Positions 14,201 through 28,852 of a stretch of DNA of 64,000 nt are shown here, in pieces; position 1 is the first letter of the stretch; every line of letters begins with the position of its first letter. The position numbers were made by a program, and so were the translations under genes. The stretch spans positions 310,001 through 374,000 of the forward strand of contig JAQISU010000071.1 of the NCBI GenBank assembly GCA_029339505.1, given 5' to 3'. The notes under the pieces were generated by a model. The model did not search any database. It was not told where the DNA came from and saw nothing but the letters and a program-made list of their open reading frames with translations. This DNA is from Unio delphinus. Its lineage: Eukaryota > Mollusca > Bivalvia > Unionida > Unionidae.

Positions 14201-15363
14201 TTATAGCTGTCTGATATTGGATATATGTTGAGATAAGCATGATAACGAAGTTTGAAACATCTGTATTCAACCACATCAACGTGTATATATGTATCTCAAT
14301 TGATCTAGCACGATGTAATTTGGTTTCGATCTACAGATATATCTCCAAACGCAATCTTACATGTTGTCAGATTTATCTTGATGTAGTTTTTTATAGGTAT
14401 ATAGATACGTCTTCACGTAGATGGAAATACTTAGATATATATACGACTACGTAAATAGTCAGATATAGATGTAATATTCATGTAAAGAGTGAATCTAGCT
14501 GAATTGGAAAACATCGACAAAGATAGTTGTATTTTGATTGAAATATCTCAATGTATTTTGTTTAATGTGGATAGTTATAGCTATGTGTAGGTGGATATAT
14601 AATGAGAGATGCAGCTTAACTAATATGGAGTAATCTGATATCAGACATCTCAACTTTGATAGCTGAATCTCGATTGATATAGAACTATGTGATTTGGATG
14701 CCGGCTATAGATATGTCACCAGACATAAGCTTACATGTTGTCAGATTTATCTTCATGTAGTTTGACATACGTATATCGATACATCTTCACGAAGATGGAA
14801 TAATGTCGTGATCTATGAGTCTGCGTAGATTGTCATATGTAGATAGATTTGTCCCCAAGAATGTGAATCTATCTGAATTGAACCTCCGCAACGTATATAA
14901 CTATATTATGATTGAAATATCTCGATCTGTTCTAGTAAATATGGATAGTTATAGTTATGTGCTGTTGGATATGTGTTGAGATCAGCATGATAACGAAGCT
15001 TGAAACGTCTGTATTCAAACCACATCAACGTTTATATATGTATCCGGATTGATATACCCCGATTTAATTTGGTTTCGGTCTACAGATATATCTCCAAACC
15101 TAAGCTTACATGTTGTCAGATTTATCTTCATGTAGTTTGACAAACGTATATCGATACATCTGCACGAAGATGGAATAATGTAGATATATATCAGTCTACG
15201 TAGATTGTCATATGTAGATAGATTTATCCCCAATAATGTGAATCTATCTGAATTGAAGCACCGCAACGTATATAACTATATTTGGATTGAAATATCTCGA
15301 TCTGTACTAGTAAATATGGATAGTTATAGTTATGTGCTGTTGAATATGTGTTGAGATAAGCAT
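11242..15363. repeat. 11-monomer HOR unit, copy 1
   Basis: The order is A B C D E F G H I J K over 4,122 bp. It equals the 15-monomer unit without the G'-H-I-J insertion, and matches it monomer by monomer at an offset of 5,620 bp from A through J. Confidence 0.85.
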
Positions 15364-18300
15364 GATAACGAAGCTTGAAACATCTGTATTCAAACCACAT
15401 CAACGTTTATATATGTATCTCGATTCATATACCACGACTTAATTTCTTTTCGGTCTACAGATATATCTCCAAACGTAAGCTTACATGTTGTCAGATTTAT
15501 CTTCATGTAGTTTGACAAACGTATATCGATACATCTGCACGAAGATGGAATAATGTAGATATCTATCAGTCTACGTAGATTGTCATATGTATATAGATTT
15601 ATCCCCAAGAATGTGAATCTATCTGAATTGAACCACCGCAACGTATATAACTATATTTGGATTGAAATATCTCGAACTGTTCTAGTAAATATGGATAGTT
15701 ATAGTTATGTGCTGTTGTATATATGTTGTGATAAGCATTATAACGAAGCCTGAAACATCTGTATTCAAACCACATCAACTGTTATATATGTATCTCGATT
15801 GATATACCACGATTCAATTTGGTTTCGGTCTAAAGATATATATCCAAACGTAAGCTTACAAGTTTTCAGATTTATCTTCATGAAGTTTGACATACGTAAA
15901 TCGATACATCTTAACGAAGATGGAATAATGTCGTGATCTATGAGTCTGCGTAGATTGTCATATGTAGATAGATTTATCCCCAAGAATGTGAATCTGTCTG
16001 AATTGAAGCACCGCAACGTATATAACTATATTTGGATTGAAATATCTCGATCTGTACTGGTAAATATGGATAGTTATAGTTATGTGCTGTTGAATTTGTG
16101 TTGAGATAAGCATGATAACGAAGCTTGAAACATCTGTGTTCAAACCACATCAACGTTTATATATGTAGCTCGATTCATATACCACGACTTAATTTCTTTT
16201 CGGTCTACAGATATATCTCCAAACGTAAGCTTACATGTTGTCAGATTTATCTTCATGTAGTTTGACATACGTATATCGATACATCTGCACGAAGATGGAA
16301 TAATGTAGATATCTATCAGTCTACGTAGATTGTCATATGTAGATAGATTTATCCCCAAGAATGTGAATCTATCTGAATTGAATACCACAACGTCTATAAC
16401 TATATTTGGACTGAAATATCTCGAACTGTTCTAGTAAATATGGATAGTTATAGTTATGTGCTGTTGGATATGTGTTGTGATAAGCATGATAACAAAGCCT
16501 GAAACATCTGTATTCAAACCACATCAACGGTTATATATGTATCTCGATTGATATACCACGATTCAATTTGGTTTCGGTCTACAGATATATCTCCAAACAT
16601 AAGCTTACAAGTTTTCAGATTTATCTTCATGTAGTTTGACATACGTATATCGATACATCTTCACGAAGATGGAATAATGTAGAGATTTATCAGTCTACGT
16701 AGATTGTCATATGTAGATAGATTTATCCCCAAGAATGTGAATCTATCTGAATTGAACAACATCAATATATATAACTATATTTGGATTGAAATATCTCGAT
16801 CTTTCCTAGTAAATATGGATAGTTATAGTTATGTGCTGTTGGATATGTGTTGAGATTCGCATGATAACGAAGCTTGAAACATCTGTATTCAAACCACATC
16901 AACGTTTATATATTTATCTTGATTGATATACAACGATTTAATTTGGTTTCGGTCTACAGATATATCTCCAAACGTAAGCTTACATGTTGTCAGATTTATC
17001 TTCATGTAGTTTGACATACGTATATCGATACATCTTCACGAAGATGGAATAATGTAGATATCTATCAGTCTACGTAGATTGTCATATGTAAATAGATTTA
17101 TCCCCAAGAATGTGAATCTATCTGAATTGAAGCAACGCAACGTATATAACTATATTTGGATTGAAATATCTCGAACTGTTCTAGTAAATATGGATAGTTA
17201 TAGTTATGTGCTGTTGAATATGTGTTGAGATAAGCATGATAACGAAGCTTGAAACATCTGCATTCAAACCACATCAACGTTTATATATGTATCTCGATTC
17301 ATATACCACGACTTAATTTCTTTTCGGTCTACAGATATATCTCCAAACGTAAGCTTACATGTTGTCAGATTTATCTTCATGAAGTTTGACATTCGTATAT
17401 CGATACATCTTCACGAAGATGGAACAATGTAGTAATCTTTCAGTCTACCTAGATTGTCATATGTAGATAGATTTGTCCCCAAGAATGTGAATCTATCTGA
17501 ATTGAACCTCCGCAACGTATATAACTATATTATGATTGAAATATCTCGATCTGTTCTAGTAAATATGGATAGTTATAGTTATGTGCTGTTGGATATGTGT
17601 TGAGATCAGCATGATAACGAAGCTTGAAACATCTGTATTCAAACCACATCAACGTTTATATATGTATCCGGATTGATATACCACGATTTAATTTGGTTTC
17701 GGTCTACAGATATATCTCCAAACCTAAGCTTACATGTTGTCAGATTTATCTTCATGTAGTTTGACAAACGTATATCGATACATCTGCACGAAGATGGAAT
17801 AATGTAGATATCTATCAGTCTACGTAGATTGTCATATGTAGATAGATTTATCCCCAAGAATGTGAATCTATCTGAATTGAACCACAGCAACGTATATAAC
17901 TATATTTGGATTGAAATATCTCGAACTGTTCTAGTAAATATGGATAGTTATAGTTATGTGCTGTTGGATATGTGTTGTGATAAGCATGATAAAGAAGCCT
18001 GAAACATCTATATTCAAACCACATCAACGGTTATATATGTATCTCGATTGATATACCACGATTCAATTTGGTTTCGGTCTAAAGATATATATCCAAACGT
18101 AAGCTTACAAGTTTTCAGATTTATCTTCATGAAGTTTGACATACGTATATCGATACATCGTCACGAAGATGGAATAATGTAGAGATCTATCAGTCTACGT
18201 AGATTGTCATATGTAGATAGATTTATCCCCAAGAATGTGAATCTATCTGAATTGAACCATCGCAACGTATATAACTATATTTGGATTGAAATATCTTTAT

Positions 18301-19485
18301 CTCTTCTGGTAAATATGGATAGTTATAGCTGTCTGATATTGGATATATGTTGAGATAAGCATGATAACGAAGTTTGAAACATCTGTATTCAACCACATCA
18401 ACGTGTATATATGTATCTCAATTGATCTAGCACGATGTAATTTGGTTTCGATCTACAGATATATCTCCAAACGCAATCTTACATGTTGTCAGATTTATCT
18501 TGATGTAGTTTTTTATAGGTATATAGATACGTCTTCACGTAGATGGAAATACTTAGATATATATACGACTACGTAAATAGTCAGATATAGATGTAATATT
18601 CATGTAAAGAGTGAATCTAGCTGAATTGGAAAACATCGACAAAGATAGTTGTATTTTGATTGAAATATCTCAATGTATTTTGTTTAATGTGGATAGTTAT
18701 AGCTATGTGTAGGTGGATATATAATGAGAGATGCAGCTTAACTAATATGGAGTAATCTGATATCAGACATCTCAACTTTGATAGCTGAATCTCGATTGAT
18801 ATAGAACTATGTGATTTGGATGCCGGCTATAGATATGTCACCAGACATAAGCTTACATGTTGTCAGATTTATCTTCATGTAGTTTGACATACGTATATCG
18901 ATACATCTTCACGAAGATGGAATAATGTCGTGATCTATGAGTCTGCGTAGATTGTCATATGTAGATAGATTTGTCCCCAAGAATGTGAATCTATCTGAAT
19001 TGAACCTCCGCAACGTATATAACTATATTATGATTGAAATATCTCGATCTGTTCTAGTAAATATGGATAGTTATAGTTATGTGCTGTTGGATATGTGTTG
19101 AGATCAGCATGATAACGAAGCTTGAAACGTCTGTATTCAAACCACATCAACGTTTATATATGTATCCGGATTGATATACCCCGATTAAATTTGGTTTCGG
19201 TCTACAGATATATCTCCAAACCTAAGCTTACATGTTGTCAGATTTATCTTCATGTAGTTTGACAAACGTATATCGATACATCTGCACGAAGATGGAATAA
19301 TGTAGATATCTATCAGTCTACGTAGATTGTCATATGTAGATAGATTTATCCCCAATAATGTGAATCTTTCTGAATTGAAGCTCCGCAACGTATATAACTA
19401 TATTTGGATTGAAATATCTCGATCTGTACTAGTAAATATGGATAGTAATAGTTATGTGCTGTTGAATATGTGTTGAGATAAGCAT
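15364..19485. repeat. 11-monomer HOR unit, copy 2; start of the first 28.3-kb super-unit
   Basis: The unit is 4,122 bp with the same A-to-K order. Private markers are catatgtatatag in A (near 15587), ctgtgttc at the D-side junction near 16137, and ccgattaaattt in K (near 19184). The same private markers reappear 28,328 bp later, so this segment is the left end of the large duplication. Confidence 0.85.
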
Positions 19486-22400
19486 GATAACGAAGCTTGA
19501 AACATCTGTATTCAAACCACATCAACGTTTATATATGTATCTCGATTCATATACCACGACTTAATTTCTTTTCGGTCTACAGATATATCTCCAAACGTAA
19601 GCTTACATGTTGTCAGATTTATCTTCATGTAGTTTGACAAACGTATATCGATACATCTGCACGAAGATGGAATAATGTAGATATCTATCAGTCTACGTAG
19701 ATTGTCATATGTAGATAGATTTATCCCCAAGAATGTGAATATATCTGAATTGAACCACCGCAACGTATATAACTATATTTGGATTGAAATATCTCGAACT
19801 GTTCTAGTAAATATGGATAGTTATAGTTATGTGCTGTTGTATATATGTTGTGATAAGCATGATAACGAAGCCTGAAACATCTGTATTCAAACCACATCAA
19901 TTGTTATATATGTATCTCGATTGATATACCACGATTCAATTTGGTTTCGGTCTAAAGATATATATCCAAACGTAAGCTTACAAGTTTTCAGATTTATCTT
20001 CATGAAGTTTGACATACGTATATCGATACATCTTCACGAAGATGGAATAATGTCGTGATCTATGAGTCTGCGTAGATTGTCATATGTAGATAGATTTATC
20101 CCCAAGAATGTGAATCTGTCTGAATTGAAGCACCGCAACGTATATAACTATATTTGGATTGAAATATCTCGATCTGTACTGGTAAATATGGATAGTTATA
20201 GTTATGTGCTGTTGAATATGTGTTGAGATAAGCATGATAACGAAGCTTGAAACATCTGTATTCAAACCACATCAACGTTTATATATGTAGCTCGATTCAT
20301 ATACCACGACTTAATTTCTTTTCGGTCTACAGATATATCTCCAAACGTAAGCTTACATGTTGTCAGATTTATCTTCATGTAGTTTGACATACGTATATCG
20401 ATACATCTGCACGAAGATGGAATAATGTAGATATCTATCAGTCTACGTAGATTGTCATATGTAGATAGATTTATAACCAAGAATGTGAATCTATCTGAAT
20501 TGAACACCACAACGTATATAACTATATTTGGACTGAAATATCTCGAACTGTTCTAGTAAATATGGATAGTTATAGTTATGTGCTGTTGGATATGTGTTGT
20601 GATAAGCATGATAACAAAGCCTGAAACATCTGTATTCAAACCACATCAACGGTTATATATGTATCTCGATTGATATACCACGATTCAATTTGGTTTCGGT
20701 CTACAGATATATCTCCAAACATAAGCTTACAAGTTTTCAGATTTATCTTCATGTAGTTTGACATACGTATATCGATACATCTTCACGAAGATGGAATAAT
20801 GTAGAGATCTATCAGTCTACGTAGATTGTCATATGTAGATAGATTTATCCCCAAGAATGTGAATCTATCTGAATTGAACAACATCAATATATATAACTAT
20901 ATTTGGATTGAAATATCTCGATCTTTCCTAGTAAATATGGATAGTTATAGTTATGTGCTGTTGGATATGTGTTGAGATTCGCATGATAACGAAGCTTGAA
21001 ACATCTGTATTCAAACCACATCAACGTTTATATATTTATCTTGATTGATATACAACGATTTAATTTGGTTTCGGTCTACAGATATATCTCCAAACGTAAG
21101 CTTACATGTTGTCAGATTTATCTTCATGTAGTTTGACATACGTATATCGATACATCTTCACGAAGATGGAATAATGTAGAGATCTAACAGTCTACGTAGA
21201 TTGTCATATGTAAATAGATTTATCCCCAAGAATGTGAATCTATCTGAATTGAAGCAACGCAACGTATATAACTATATTTGGATTGAAATATCTCGATCTG
21301 TTCTAGTAAATATGGATAGTTATAGTTATGTGCTGTTGAATATGTGTTGAGATAAGCATGATAACGAAGCTTGAAACATCTGCATTCAAACCACATCAAC
21401 GTTTATATATGTATCTCGATTCATATACCACGACTTAATTTCTTTTCGGTCTACAGATATATCTCCAAACGTAAGCTTACATGTTGTCAGATTTATCTTC
21501 ATGAAGTTTGACATTCGTATATCGAAACATCTTCACGAAGATGGAACAATGTAGTAATCTTTCAGTCTACCTAGATTGTCATATGTAGATAGATTTGTCC
21601 CCAAGAATGTGAATCTATCTGAATTGAACCTCCGCAACGTATATAACTATATTATGATTGAAATATCTCGATCTGTTCTAGTAAATATGGATAGTAATAG
21701 TTATGTGCTGTTGGATATGTGTTGAGATCAGCATGATAACGAAGCTTGAAACATCTGTATTCAAACCACATCAACGTTTATATATGTATCCGGATTGATA
21801 TACCACGATTTAATTTGGTTTCGGTCTACAGATATATCTCCAAACCTAAGCTTACATGTTGTCAGATTTATCTTCATGTAGTTTGACAAAAGTATATCGA
21901 TACATCTGCACGAAGATGGAATAATGTAGATATCTATCAGTCTACGTAGATTGTCATATGTAGATAGATTTATCCCCAATAATGTGAATCTATCTGAATT
22001 GAACCACAGCAACGTATATAACTATATTTGGATTGAAATATCTCGAACTGTTCTAGTAAATATGGATAGTTATAGTTATGTGCTGTTGGATATGTGTTGT
22101 GATAAGCATGATAAAGAAGCCTGAAACATCTATATTCAAACCACATCAACGGTTATATATGTATCTCGATTGATATACCACGATTCAATTTGGTTTCGGT
22201 CTAAAGATATATATCCAAACGTAAGCTTACAAGTTTTCAGATTTATCTTCATGAAGTTTGACATACGTATATCGATACATCGTCACGAAGATGGAATAAT
22301 GTAGAGATCTATCAGTCTACGTAGATTGTCATATGTAGATAGATTTATCCCCAAGAATGTGAATCTATCTGAATTGAACCATCGTAACGTATATAACTAT

Positions 22401-23232
22401 ATTTGGATTGAAATATCTTTATCTCTTCTGGTAAATATGGATAGTTATAGCTGTCTGATATTGGATATATGTTGAGATAAGCATGATAACGAAGTTTGAA
22501 ACATCTGTATTCAACCACATCAACGTGTATATATGTATCTCAATTGATCTAGCACGATGTAATTTGGTTTCGATCTACAGATATATCTCCAAACGCAATC
22601 TTACATGTTGTCAGATTTATCTTGATGTAGTTTTTTATAGGTATATAGATACGTCTTCACGTAGATGGAAATACTTAGATATATATACGACTACGTAAAT
22701 AGTCAGATATAGATGTAATATTCATGTAAAGAGTGAATCTAGCTGAATTGGAAAACATCGACAAAGATAGTTGTATTTTGATTGAAATATCTCAATGTAT
22801 TTTGTTTAATGTGGATAGTTATAGCTATGTGTAGGTGGATATATAATGAGAGATGCAGCTTAACTAATATGGAGTAATCTGATATCAGACATCTCAACTT
22901 TGATAGCTGAATCTCGATTGATATAGAACTATGTGATTTGGATGCCGGCTATAGATATGTCACCAGACATAAGCTTACATGTTGTCAGATTTATCTTCAT
23001 GTAGTTTGACATACGTATATCGATACATCTTCACGAAGATGGAATAATGTCGTGATCTATGAGTCTGCGTAGATTGTCATATGTAGATAGATTTGTCCCC
23101 AAGAATGTGAATCTATCTGAATTGAACCTCCGCAACGTATATAACTATATTATGATTGAAATATCTCGATCTGTACTAGTAAATATGGATAGTTATAGTT
23201 ATGTGCTGTTGAATATGTGTTGAGATAAGCAT
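19486..23232. repeat. 10-monomer HOR unit, copy 1
   Basis: The order is A B C D E F G H I J over 3,747 bp, with no separate K. The last monomer starts as J and ends as K, so one monomer was removed inside a J/K pair. Private changes include ttataaccaag near 20471 and gatctaacag near 21181. Confidence 0.82.
22859..23232. repeat. Hybrid monomer J/K
   Basis: It begins as an ordinary J (ggatgccggctatag). Its tail reads ctgtactagt and gctgttgaatatg, as in K, where J has ctgttctagt and gctgttggatatg. The crossover lies between about 23145 and 23173. The next monomer is A, so K has been deleted by an in-register exchange. Confidence 0.75.
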
Positions 23233-26200
23233 GATAACGAAGCTTGAAACATCTGTATTCAAACCACATCAACGTTTATATATGTATCTCGATTCATATA
23301 CCACGACTTAATTTCTTTTCGGTCTACAGATATATCTCCAAACGTAAGCTTACATGTTGTCAGATTTATCTTCATGTAGTTTGACAAACGTATATCGATA
23401 CATCTGCACGAAGATGGAATAATGTAGATATCTATCAGTCTACGTAGATTGTCATATGTAGATAGATTTATCCCCAAGAATGTGAATATATCTGAATTGA
23501 ACCACCGCAACGTATATAACTATATTTGGATTGAAATATCTCGAACTGTTCTAGTAAATATGGATAGTTATAGTTATGTGCTGTTGTATATATGTTGTGA
23601 TAAGCATGATAACGAAGCCTGAAACATCTGTATTCAAACCACATCAATTGTTATATATGTATCTCGATTGATATACCACGATTCAATTAGGTTTCGGTCT
23701 AAAGATATATATCCAAACGTAAGCTTACATGTTGTCAGATTTATCTTCATGTAGTTTGACAAACGTATATCGATACATCTTCACGAAGATGGAATAATGT
23801 CGTGATCTATGAGTCTGCGTAGATTGTCATATGTAGATAGATTTATCCCCAAGAATGTGAATCTGTCTGAATTGAAGCACCGCAACGTATATAACTATAT
23901 TTGGATTGAAATATCTCGATCTGTACTGGTAAATATGGATAGTTATAGTTATGTGCTGTTGAATATGTGTTGAGATAAGCATGATAACGAAGCTTGAAAC
24001 ATCTGTATTCAAACCACATCAACGTTTATATATGTAGCTCGATTCATATACCACGACTTAATTTCTTTTCGGTCTACAGATATATCTCCAAACGTAAGCT
24101 TACATGTTGTCAGATTTATCTTCATGTAGTTTGACATACGTATATCGATACATCTGCACGAAGATGGAATAATGTAGATATCTATCAGTCTACGTAGATT
24201 GTCATATGTAGATAGATTTATCCCCAAGAATGTGAATCTATCTGAATTGAACACCACAACGTATATAACTATATTTGGACTGAAATATCTCGAACTGTTC
24301 TAGTAAATATGGATAGTTATAGTTATGTGCTGTTGGATATGTGTTGTGATAAGCATGATAACAAAGCCTGAAACATCTGTATTCAAACCACATCAACGGT
24401 TATATATGTATCTCGATTGATATACCACGATTCAATTTGGTTTCGGTCTACAGATATATCTCCAAACATAAGCTTACAAGTTTTCAGATTTATCTTCATG
24501 TAGTTTGACATACGTATATCGATACATCTTCACGAAGATGGAATAATGTAGAGATCTATCAGTCTACGTAGATTGTCATATGTAGATAGATTTATCCCCA
24601 AGAATGTGAATCTATCTGAATTGAACAACATCAATATATATAACTATATTTGGATTGAAATATCTCGATCTTTCCTAGTAAATATGGATAGTTATAGTTA
24701 TGTGCTGTTGGATATGTGTTGAGATTCGCATGATAACGAAGCTTGAAACATCTGTATTCAAACCACATCAACGTTTATATATTTATCTTGATTGATATAC
24801 AACGATTTAATTTGGTTTCGGTCTACAGATATATCTCCAAACGTAAGCTTACATGTTGTCAGATTTATCTTCATGTAGTTTGACATACGTATATCGATAC
24901 ATCTTCACGAAGATGGAATAATGTAGAGATCTATCAGTCTACGTAGATTGTCATATGTAAATAGATTTATCCCCAAGAATGTGAATCTATCTGAATTGAA
25001 GCAACGCAACGTATATAACTATATTTGGATTGAAATATCTCGATCTGTTCTAGTAAATATGGATAGTTATAGTTATGTGCTGTTGAATATGTGTTGAGAT
25101 AAGCATGATAACGAAGCTTGAAACATCTGCATTCAAACCACATCAACGTTTATATATGTATCTCGATTCATATACCACGACTTAATTTCTTTTCGGTCTA
25201 CAGATATATCTCCAAACGTAAGCTTACATGTTGTCAGATTTATCTTCATGAAGTTTGACATTCGTATATCGAAACATCTTCACGAAGTGGAACAATGTAG
25301 TAATCTTTCAGTCTACCTAGATTGTCATATGTAGATAGATTTGTCCCCAAGAATGTGAATCTATCTGAATTGAACCTCCGCAACGTATATAACTATATTA
25401 TGATTGAAATATCTCGATCTGTTCTAGTAAATATGGATAGTAATAGTTATGTGCTGTTGGATATGTGTTGAGATCAGCATGATAACGAAGCTTGAAACAT
25501 CTGTATTCAAACCACATCAACGTTTATATATGTATCCGGATTGATATACCACGATTTAATTTGGTTTCGGTCTACAGATATATCTCCAAACCTAAGCTTA
25601 CATGTTGTCAGATTTATCTTCATGTCGTTTGACAAAAGTATATCGATACATCTGCACGAAGATGGAATAATGTAGATATCTATCAGTCTACGTAGATTGT
25701 CATATGTAGATAGATTTATCCCCAATAATGTGAATCTATCTGAATTGAACCACAGCAACGTATATAACTATATTTGGATTGAAATATCTCGAACTGTTCT
25801 AGTAAATATGGATAGTTATAGTTATGTGCTGTTGGATATGTGTTGTGATAAGCATGATAAAGAAGCCTGAAACATCTATATTCAAACCACATCAACGGTT
25901 ATATATGTATCTCGATTGATATACCACGATTCAATTTGGTTTCGGTCTAAAGATATATATCCAAACGTAAGCTTACAAGTTTTCAGATTTATCTTCATGA
26001 AGTTTGACATACGTATATCGATACATCGTCACGAAGATGGAATAATGTAGAGATCTATCAGTCTACGTAGATTGTCATATGTAGATAGATTTATCCCCAA
26101 GAATGTGAATCTATCTGAATTGAACCATCGTAACGTATATAACTATATTTGGATTGAAATATCTTTATCTCTTCTGGTAAATATGGATAGTTATAGCTGT

Positions 26201-26978
26201 CTGATATTGGATATATGTTGAGATAAGCATGATAACGAAGTTTGAAACATCTGTATTCAACCACATCAACGTGTATATATGTATCTCAATTGATCTAGCA
26301 CGATGTAATTTGGTTTCGATCTACAGATATATCTCCAAACGCAATCTTACATGTTGTCAGATTTATCTTGATGTAGTTTTTTATAGGTATATAGATACGT
26401 CTTCACGTAGATGGAAATACTTAGATATATATACGACTACGTAAATAGTCAGATATAGATGTAATATTCATGTAAAGAGTGAATCTAGCTGAATTGGAAA
26501 ACATCGACAAAGATAGTTGTATTTTGATTGAAATATCTCAATGTATTTTGTTTAATGTGGATAGTTATAGCTATGTGTAGGTGGATATATAATGAGAGAT
26601 GCAGCTTAACTAATATGGAGTAATCTGATATCAGACATCTCAACTTTGATAGCTGAATCTCGATTGATATAGAACTATGTGATTTGGATGCCGGCTATAG
26701 ATATGTCACCAGACATAAGCTTACATGTTGTCAGATTTATCTTCATGTAGTTTGACATACGTATATCGATACATCTTCACGAAGATGGAATAATGTCGTG
26801 ATCTATGAGTCTGCGTAGATTGTCATATGTAGATAGATTTGTCCCCAAGAATGTGAATCTATCTGAATTGAACCTCCGCAACGTATATAACTATATTATG
26901 ATTGAAATATCTCGATCTGTTCTAGTAAATATGGATAGTTATAGTTATGTGCTGTTGGATATGTGTTGAGATCAGCAT
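23233..26978. repeat. 10-monomer HOR unit, copy 2 (with a 1-bp deletion)
   Basis: The order is A to J over 3,746 bp. It is one base shorter than its neighbour because the F monomer reads cacgaagtgg at 25281-25290 where all other F copies read cacgaagatgg. The equivalent unit 28.3 kb downstream (51561-55307) keeps the base, so the loss came after the large duplication or is an assembly error. The final J has its normal tail. Confidence 0.82.
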
Positions 26979-27353
26979 GATAACGAAGCTTGAAACGTCT
27001 GTATTCAAACCACATCAACGTTTATATATGTATCCGGATTGATATACCCCGATTTAATTTGGTTTCGGTCTACAGATATATCTCCAAACCTAAGCTTACA
27101 TGTTGTCAGATTTATCTTCATGTAGTTTGACAAACGTATATCGATACATCTGCACGAAGATGGAATAATGTAGATATCTATCAGTCTACGTAGATTGTCA
27201 TATGTAGATAGATTTATCCCCAATAATGTGAATCTATCTGAATTGAACCACCGCAACGTATATAACTATATTTGGATTGAAATATCTCGAACTGTTCTAG
27301 TAAATATGGATAGTTATAGTTATGTGCTGTTGTATATATGTTGTGATAAGCAT
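26979..27353. repeat. Hybrid monomer K/A
   Basis: It starts as K (gaaacgtctg, tatccggattg, taccccg, aacctaagc, ccaataatg) and finishes as A (gaaccaccgcaacg, gaactgttctag, gttgtatatatg). The switch lies between 27224 and about 27251. Confidence 0.75.
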
Positions 27354-28477
27354 TATAACGAAGCCTGAAACATCTGTATTCAAACCACATCAACTGTTAT
27401 ATATGTATCTCGATTGATATACCACGATTCAATTTGGTATCGGTCTAAAGATATATATCCAAACGTAAGCTTACAAGTTTTCAGATTTATCTTCATGAAG
27501 TTTGACATACGTATATCGATACATCTTCAAGAAGATGGAATAATGTCGTGATCTATGAGTCTGCGTAGATTGTCATATGTAGGTAGATTTATCCCCAAGA
27601 ATGTGAATCTGTCTGAATTGAAGCACCGCAACGTATATAACTATATTTGGATTGAAATATCTCGATCTGTACTGGTAAATATGGATAGTTATAGTTATGT
27701 GCTGTTGAATTTGTGTTGAGATAAGCATGATAACGAAGCTTGAAACATCTGTATTCAAACCACATCAACGTTTATATATGTAGCTCGATTCATATACCAC
27801 GACTTAATTTCTTTTCGGTCTACAGATATATCTCCAAACGTAAGCTTACATGTTGTCAGATTTATCTTCATGTAGTTTGACATACGTATATCGATACATC
27901 TGCACGAAGATGGAATAATGTAGATATCTATCAGTCTACGTAGATTGTCATATGTAGATAGATTTATCCCCAAGAATGTGAATCTATCTGAATTGAACAC
28001 CACAACGTATATAACTATATTTGGACTGAAATATCTCGAACTGTTCTAGTAAATATGGATAGTTATAGTTATGTGCTGTTGGATATGTGTTGTGATAAGC
28101 ATGATAACAAAGCCTGAAACATCTGTATTCAAACCACATCAACGGTTATATATGTATCTCGATTGATATACCACGATTCAATTTGGTTTCGGTCTACAGA
28201 TATATCTCCAAACATAAGCTTACAAGTTTTCAGATTTATCTTCATGTAGTTTGACATACGTATATCGATACATCTTCACGAAGATGGAATAATGTAGAGA
28301 TTTATCAGTCTACGTAGATTGTCATATGTAGATAGATTTATCCCCAAGAATGTGAATCTATCTGAATTGAACAACATCAATATATATAACTATATTTGGA
28401 TTGAAATATCTCGATCTTTCCTAGTAAATATGGATAGTTATAGTTATGTGCTGTTGGATATGTGTTGAGATTCGCAT

Positions 28478-28852
28478 GATAACGAAGCTTGAAACATCTG
28501 TATTCAAACCACATCAACGTTTATATATTTATCTTGATTGATATACAACGATTTAATTTGGTTTCGGTCTACAGATATATCTCCAAACGTAAGCTTACAT
28601 GTTGTCAGATTTATCTTCATGAAGTTTGACATTCGTATATCGATACATCTTCACGAAGATGGAACAATGTAGTAATCTTTCAGTCTACCTAGATTGTCAT
28701 ATGTAGATAGATTTGTCCCCAAGAATGTGAATCTATCTGAATTGAACCTCCGCAACGTATATAACTATATTATGATTGAAATATCTCGATCTGTTCTAGT
28801 AAATATGGATAGTTATAGTTATGTGCTGTTGGATATGTGTTGAGATCAGCAT
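28478..28852. repeat. Hybrid monomer E/F
   Basis: The first part is E (tatttatcttgattgatatacaacg). The second part is F (gaagtttgacattcg, ggaacaatgtagtaatctttcag, gtctacctag). The switch lies between about 28547 and 28621, and separate E and F monomers are absent from this unit. Confidence 0.75.
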
